Shown here: positions 60,801-64,000 of the stretch, one piece after another
How the letters are laid out: every line of letters begins with the position of its first letter
Numbering within the stretch: position 1 is the stretch's first letter
Source of the DNA: Brockia lithotrophica
GTDB lineage: Bacteria > Bacillota > Bacilli > Thermicanales > DSM-22653
Direction of reading: 5' to 3'
Assembly: GCF_003633725.1 (NCBI RefSeq)
Contig: NZ_RBIJ01000006.1
Location: 1-64,000 of the forward strand
Length of the DNA stretch: 64,000 nucleotides
Translations under genes and position numbers: made by a program
The notes under the pieces: generated by a model
Seen by the model: the letters and a program-made list of their open reading frames with translations, nothing else
Told to the model about the DNA's origin: nothing
Databases searched by the model: none

Positions 60801-61454
60801 AAGCGCGAGGTAGCGCCGCGCGCGCTCCGCCTCTTCCCGCAGAGGGGCACGCTCTTCCTCGAGGGCGGTCAAGAGATCGCGGACGCGGGTGAGGTTCGCC
60901 TCTACCTCCGCGAGGTCCGCCTCGGCCTCGCGCTTCCGTTCGCGGAAACGTCGGATGCCCGCGAGTTCCTCGAAGGCCGTACGCCGCGCCTCGGGACGTT
61001 CGGCGATGAGCGCGTCCACCTCTCCCTGCCCGACGATGGCAAAGGCCCCCTGCCCGAGCCCCGTGTCCAGGAAAAGGGTAGACAGATCCTTCAGGCGCAC
61101 CGGAGACCCGTTGATCCACGCGGCGCTCTCCCCGTTGCGCAAGATCCTCCGCGTGACGGAAATCTCCTCGTAGGGCAGGGAAAAGAAGCCGTCGCGGTTG
61201 TCGAGGACGAGCGTGACCTCAGCGTAGCCGAGCCCCCGCCGCGCGGCGCTCCCCGAAAACACGAGGTCTTCGAGGCGGGAACCGCGCAGCGCGCGGGCGT
61301 TCGCCTCCCCAAGGACGAACCGCACGGCGTCGATGAGGTTGGACTTTCCGCTGCCGTTTGGACCGACGATGGCCGTTATCCCCGGCGCAAAGCGTACCCC
61401 GGTCTTCCGCCCGAAGGATTTAAAGCCGTAAAGCCAAAGTTCGCGCAGGCGCAA
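57876..61454 (-). CDS. smc: Chromosome segregation protein SMC
   Basis: 1192 residues. Head halves: Walker A IVGPNGSGKSNLIDAVRFVLGE at the N terminus, and the signature LLSGGERAMAALALLFA with Walker B PFVILDEAEAALDEGNLGRF at the C terminus. In between are two very long coiled coils rich in Arg, Glu and Ala around a hinge (about 500-660; ELGGILGTVSSLLDVPEELGLAVDVALGGAWEHLVVE). TTG 61454 is the start, after GGGAGGTGG. Works with ScpA/ScpB to compact DNA. Codon use is very G+C-rich. Confidence 0.96.
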   Translation of the reverse strand: MRLRELWLYGFKSFGRKTGVRFAPGITAIVGPNGSGKSNLIDAVRFVLGEANARALRGSRLEDLVFSGSAARRGLGYAEVTLVLDNRDGFFSLPYEEISVTRRILRNGESAAWINGSPVRLKDLSTLFLDTGLGQGAFAIVGQGEVDALIAERPEARRTAFEELAGIRRFRERKREAEADLAEVEANLTRVRDLLTALEEERAPLREEAERARRYLALREELAEVEGRLLLTELLRHEREAARAFRLAQALEAAEERVREQGTRLAQRLSRLRDAEERLRAGKRREEGEYESLRARREAVLRDLLALEAADAERRQGLVRMRDELRKALAERRHVRAALVRAKAERDELAAELATLAREESELSAPFGEDGDPLPELQDRAFAAAREAARLRSELRRLEEELARLDRRRGQLLAEREELTERHDRALRAAERAKAELDGVRAELERVRAELAERRKRREETARALRTAEARLLEAERELERLRARVAALAHQASLAYGEGVRAVLAAREELGGILGTVSSLLDVPEELGLAVDVALGGAWEHLVVESEGDARRAIAFLKERGKGRATFLPLDTLRPRELPPRERDLLARVPGVRGVLAEWVRTEPRYAVVVRHLLGQVVLAETLAAATQAARLLGFRTRVVTPEGDVVHPGGAMTGGAPRPRGRGGRTSFPPEQVLRAAEAELRRAESEHGEILRATEELRAAEETNARAEEELRARLFSLQEEERDRREEVLRAQREAEVLAAELRAADEELALSEATRSDLKRELAEIRAGLVRAEAEETSLAAELAERAREAERRRREREEFHRRQGELRIRRARLEEKSEANARALADLERVAASLRDEIARTWEAYREGKRHVRAQAERVRSYADELVRYDGELEQRKRVLAGYDAALHAVRRRAEEAEERLRRVDAARVELVRRREAHASRAREAELRAEEVRNRLRATLRLPPEAARERYAPLSDDEVPAARERLASLETALAELGSVNTYVLEEEARIERRMEELSASLEDLEAGKRRLTELLRRLEREMEERFREAFARVDAAFREHVAFLFGGGQGYLVLTDPAHPLEGGVEVVLEPPGKRRMPLTLLSGGERAMAALALLFAFLQVREVPFVILDEAEAALDEGNLGRFGELLRRFRERTQLLVITHRKKTMAFADVLYGVVLDDDGTSRILSVSLEDVDEEAEVTLRTSP

Positions 61455-61505
61455 GCCTCCACCTCCCCGCGCGCTGCCGACGAGGAGCCCGGAGAGGATT
61501 CCGGG

Positions 61506-62261
61506 TCATTCCCCTCCGTCCCCCGCGTCGAGGTACGCCTCCACGCGTTCCAACGCCTCCCGAGCCGCCTGCTGCTCCGCCTCTTTCTTGGATCTTCCCG
61601 CTCCTCGCCCGATTTCCCTGCCGTTCAGGAGGACGACGGCGACAAAACGGCGGTTGTGGGCGGGGCCGCTTTCTTCAACGATCTCGTAGCTCAAGGCGTA
61701 CTGCGTCCCGTACCGTTGGACGATTTCCTGGAGGAGGCTCTTGTAGTCCTGGTCGAGGCGAAATTCCCCCCGCTTCACGCGGGGAAACACGAGGACGTCC
61801 AAGAGGCGCCGGGCCGCCTCGAGCCCGCCGTCCAAGTAGACGGCCCCGATCACCGCCTCGAAGGCGTCGGCGAGGATCGAGGGGCGCTCACGTCCCCCGG
61901 AAAACTCCTCGCTGCGACCGAGGAGGAGGTACTCCTGTAGGCCGAGCTCGCGGGCGTAGAGGACAAGGGATTCCTCGCGGACGATCTGCGCCCGGAGCTT
62001 GGTCATCTCCCCTTCGGACAAGGGAGGCGCGAGGTGAAAGAGGAATTCAGAAACGAGGAGTTCGAGGACGGCGTCGCCGAGGAACTCCAGGCGTTCGTTA
62101 TCCGGAGGCGCTTCCGCCGTTTCCTCCCAGTCGTGGGCGTAGGACGCGTGCGTGAGGGCTTCGCGGAAGAGCGCGCGATCGCGGACCGCAATTCCCCATG
62201 CGGTGAGGCGTGCGAGAAGGGCGTCGACGCTCGGCGTCGGGGCTTCCCAGTCTCCACTCAC
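61506..62261 (-). CDS. rnc: Ribonuclease III
   Basis: 251 residues: nuclease domain with signature NERLEFLGDAVLELLVSEFLF and second acidic cluster in RPSILADAFEAVIGAVYLDGG, then a double-stranded RNA-binding domain (DYKSLLQEIVQRYGTQ ... GRGAGRSKKEAEQQAAREAL). Cuts rRNA precursors and structured mRNAs. GTG 62261 overlaps the fabF stop by four bases (GTGA), so translation is coupled. Confidence 0.96.
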   Translation of the reverse strand: MSGDWEAPTPSVDALLARLTAWGIAVRDRALFREALTHASYAHDWEETAEAPPDNERLEFLGDAVLELLVSEFLFHLAPPLSEGEMTKLRAQIVREESLVLYARELGLQEYLLLGRSEEFSGGRERPSILADAFEAVIGAVYLDGGLEAARRLLDVLVFPRVKRGEFRLDQDYKSLLQEIVQRYGTQYALSYEIVEESGPAHNRRFVAVVLLNGREIGRGAGRSKKEAEQQAAREALERVEAYLDAGDGGE

Positions 62262-63547
62262 CGGGCTTCCTCCTCCGAACCTTCGTCTGCGCCAGTCGCA
62301 CCGCCGCCCTCGTCGTAGCGCCTGAGGGCGAGGACCGCGTTTTGCCCGCCAAAGCCAAAGGAATTCGACAGCGCAACGCGGACGTCCGCACGCCGCGCGA
62401 CGTTGGGCACGTAGTCGAGGTCGAGTTCTGGGTCGGGTTCCTCGAGGTTGATCGTCGGCGGTACGATTCCCGTCTTGAGCGTCATCACCGTCGCCGCAGC
62501 CTCCACGGCACCTGCCGCTCCGAGGAGGTGGCCGATCATCGACTTGTTCGAACTCACGAGGAGCCGGTAGGCGTGCTCGCCGAAGACCGATTTGATCGCC
62601 TTTGTCTCGCACCGGTCGTTGTATTCCGTGGCGGTTCCGTGGGCGTTCACGTAGTCCACGGCTTCCGGGGGAAGGGAGGCGTCGGCGAGGGCGTGGCGCA
62701 TGGCCTCCGCCATTCCCCGGCCTTCGGGGGCGGGAGCCGTGATGTGGTAGGCATCGGCGCTCATTCCGAAACCCACGACTTCCGCGAGGATGGGTGCCTT
62801 GCGTGCGCGGGCGACGCTCAGACGCTCGAGAACGAGAACCCCCGCGCCCTCTCCGATGACGAAGCCGTCGCGACGACGGTCGAACGGTCGGCTCGCCCGT
62901 GGCGGATCGTCGTTGCGCGTGGACAGAGCCCGCGCCGCACCAAAGGCCGCAAAGGCGATCGGCCGCACGGCTGCCTCCGCTCCGCCGGCGAAGATGACGT
63001 CCGCCTTGTTCGCCCGGAGAAGCTCGTACGCGAGCCCGAGGGCGTGCGTCCCCGTCGCACATGCCGACACGGGGGCGAAGTTCGGCCCGCGGGCGCCGAG
63101 CTCGATGGCCACGTAGCCCGCAGGCATGTTCACGATCATCATGGGGACGAAAAACGGGCTTACGCGCCGCGGCCCGCGGGAGAAGAACGCGGAGAAGTTG
63201 TCTTCGAGGGTACCCATCCCCCCGACACCCGAACCGATGACGACGCCGACGCGTTCCGGGTCCCACGCTCCGGGATCGAGCTGCGCGTGGCGAAGCGCCA
63301 TCTTGGCGGCGGCCACCGCAAAGAGGATCGTCCGGTCGAGGCGACGCGCCTCGCGGGCGTCCACCCACATCTCCGGATCGAACCCCTTTACCGTGCCCGC
63401 GATCTGCGTGGCGTACCCCGTGAGGTCGTAGTCCGTAACGCGCACAATCCCGCTCTTTCCGGCGACGAGGTTTTCCCAAAAGGTCTCCAAATCGTTTCCG
63501 ATGGGCGTGACGACGCCCATCCCCGTGATCACGACGCGTTCCGACAC
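62258..63547 (-). CDS. fabF: Beta-ketoacyl-ACP synthase II
   Basis: 429 residues of the KAS-II condensing enzyme for fatty-acid elongation. Active site: Cys in PVSACATGTHAL, His in VNAHGTATEYND, Lys/His in SSNKSMIGHLLGAAGAVE; plus GFGGQNAVL at the end. GTG 63547 (VSERVVITGMGVVTPIGND) is the family start, 8 bases after GAGGGG. Positioned between acpP and rnc, where Bacillus subtilis has no fabF. A tail of about 18 acidic residues follows the fold. Confidence 0.96.
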   Translation of the reverse strand: MSERVVITGMGVVTPIGNDLETFWENLVAGKSGIVRVTDYDLTGYATQIAGTVKGFDPEMWVDAREARRLDRTILFAVAAAKMALRHAQLDPGAWDPERVGVVIGSGVGGMGTLEDNFSAFFSRGPRRVSPFFVPMMIVNMPAGYVAIELGARGPNFAPVSACATGTHALGLAYELLRANKADVIFAGGAEAAVRPIAFAAFGAARALSTRNDDPPRASRPFDRRRDGFVIGEGAGVLVLERLSVARARKAPILAEVVGFGMSADAYHITAPAPEGRGMAEAMRHALADASLPPEAVDYVNAHGTATEYNDRCETKAIKSVFGEHAYRLLVSSNKSMIGHLLGAAGAVEAAATVMTLKTGIVPPTINLEEPDPELDLDYVPNVARRADVRVALSNSFGFGGQNAVLALRRYDEGGGATGADEGSEEEAR

Positions 63548-63604
63548 CCGTACCACCCCTCTGCGCCAAGGCTCTCGCCGGAAAAACCCCTCCGGAAGCG
63601 CGAA

Positions 63605-63631
63605 GAGGGGGAAGGGCTTCCCTTCCCCCTC
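63605..63631 (-). other. 12-bp hairpin between acpP and fabF
   Basis: GAGGGGGAAGGG-AAG-CCCTTCCCCCTC is a perfect stem in a 208-base gap. No U tract follows, so it may be an mRNA processing or stability element that sets acpP above fabF rather than a terminator. Confidence 0.6.
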
Positions 63632-63755
63632 CCCGATCGGACGGGCCGCCGAACTTTCGGGCGGGAGCAAAGCCCGGCTTCCTTCCGGCAGAGTCCGCGT
63701 CCCCGCGGTCCCCGGGCCGCCTTCCTCCCGCAACCGCTCTTCCGGACGAAATGCC

Positions 63756-63998
63756 TCAGCCCTTGTGGTGCTTTTCAATATACTCGATCACGTCCTGCAC
63801 AGTCTGGATCTTTTCCGCGTCTTCGTCCGAAATCTCGAGGCCGAAGGCGTCCTCGAGTTCCATGACGAGTTCCACGAGGTCCAGCGAGTCCGCCTTAAGG
63901 TCTTCGCGGAAACGAGACTCCGGCCGTACCTGGTCGGGCTCCACGTTGAGGCGTTCGACGATCACACCCTTGATCTTCTCGAAGAGTTCGTCGCTCAT
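63756..63998 (-). CDS. acpP: Acyl carrier protein
   Basis: 80 residues, acidic and helical, with the phosphopantetheine-attachment Ser in [15 protein letters not shown]. Carries acyl chains for fatty-acid and lipid synthesis. Only two bases remain upstream in the window, so the ribosome site and probable fabG/plsX partners are outside. Confidence 0.97.
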   Translation of the reverse strand: MSDELFEKIKGVIVERLNVEPDQVRPESRFREDLKADSLDLVELVMELEDAFGLEISDEDAEKIQTVQDVIEYIEKHHKG

Positions 63999-64000
63999 TG

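Noticed and set aside
58683-61940. A 1085-codon plus-strand frame opposite smc and rnc
   Set aside because: Low-complexity Arg/Leu/Gly/Pro composition, no motifs, fully antisense to SMC whose head, hinge and coiled coils are obvious.

Overview
The window is a G+C-rich bacterial chromosome segment whose gene order points to a thermophilic member of the Bacillales. Typical Bacillus blocks are tig-clpP-clpX-lonB-engB followed by hemA-hemX-hemC-hemD-hemB, aroA-ccpA, acuA-acuB-acuC, and acpP-fabF-rnc-smc-ftsY. A branched-polyamine synthase (bpsA) and many GTG/TTG starts fit a thermophile. A Brockia- or Hydrogenibacillus-like relative is a guess; nothing here fixes the genus.

Layout. 1-6 kb is a decayed accessory region. 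It holds the 3' end of dapF, an IS256-type transposase remnant, an asparagine-synthetase-like gene without the glutaminase cysteine, an IS605-type tnpB pseudogene with an intact right-end structure, and a broken MFS transporter. 6-9 kb is a TrpXYZ-type ABC importer behind a structured leader, then dcd. 9.7-15.7 kb is the heme operon (without hemL) and an XRE/PAS regulator. 15.8-24 kb has two membrane proteins on the + strand and the engB-lonB-clpX-clpP-tig proteostasis block. 24-27 kb is acuABC and an in-frame remnant of a trehalose-phosphate synthase/phosphatase.

27-37.3 kb is the most striking unit. It is a six-gene minus-strand operon: binding protein, FecCD permease, ATPase, CobN, ChlD and ChlI. 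It is driven by a near-consensus promoter with a Fur-box-like operator just downstream of the predicted start site. The binding protein ends in a His/Gly/Pro tandem repeat. The operon joins iron-type control, a siderophore/heme/cobalamin-class importer and a three-subunit tetrapyrrole metal chelatase, with no cobalamin or chlorophyll pathway genes nearby.

37.5-53 kb carries mtnN, ccpA, the chorismate mutase/DAHP synthase gene aroA, an FtsA-like protein with a long extension, bpsA, a slipin/NfeD protease pair, manA, a broken SDR gene, a 1-Cys peroxiredoxin, an M20 peptidase and a GNAT enzyme. 53-64 kb holds a rhodanese lipoprotein, helD, a three-repeat CRISPR-like mini-array, ftsY, smc, rnc, fabF and acpP.

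Several translation starts are associated with perfect stem-loops (hemB, lonB, the gene at 48925), which suggests structure-based start control. At least five genes are decayed (IS256, tnpB, MFS, trehalose synthase, SDR). Single-base lesions in some of them could also be sequencing or assembly errors.
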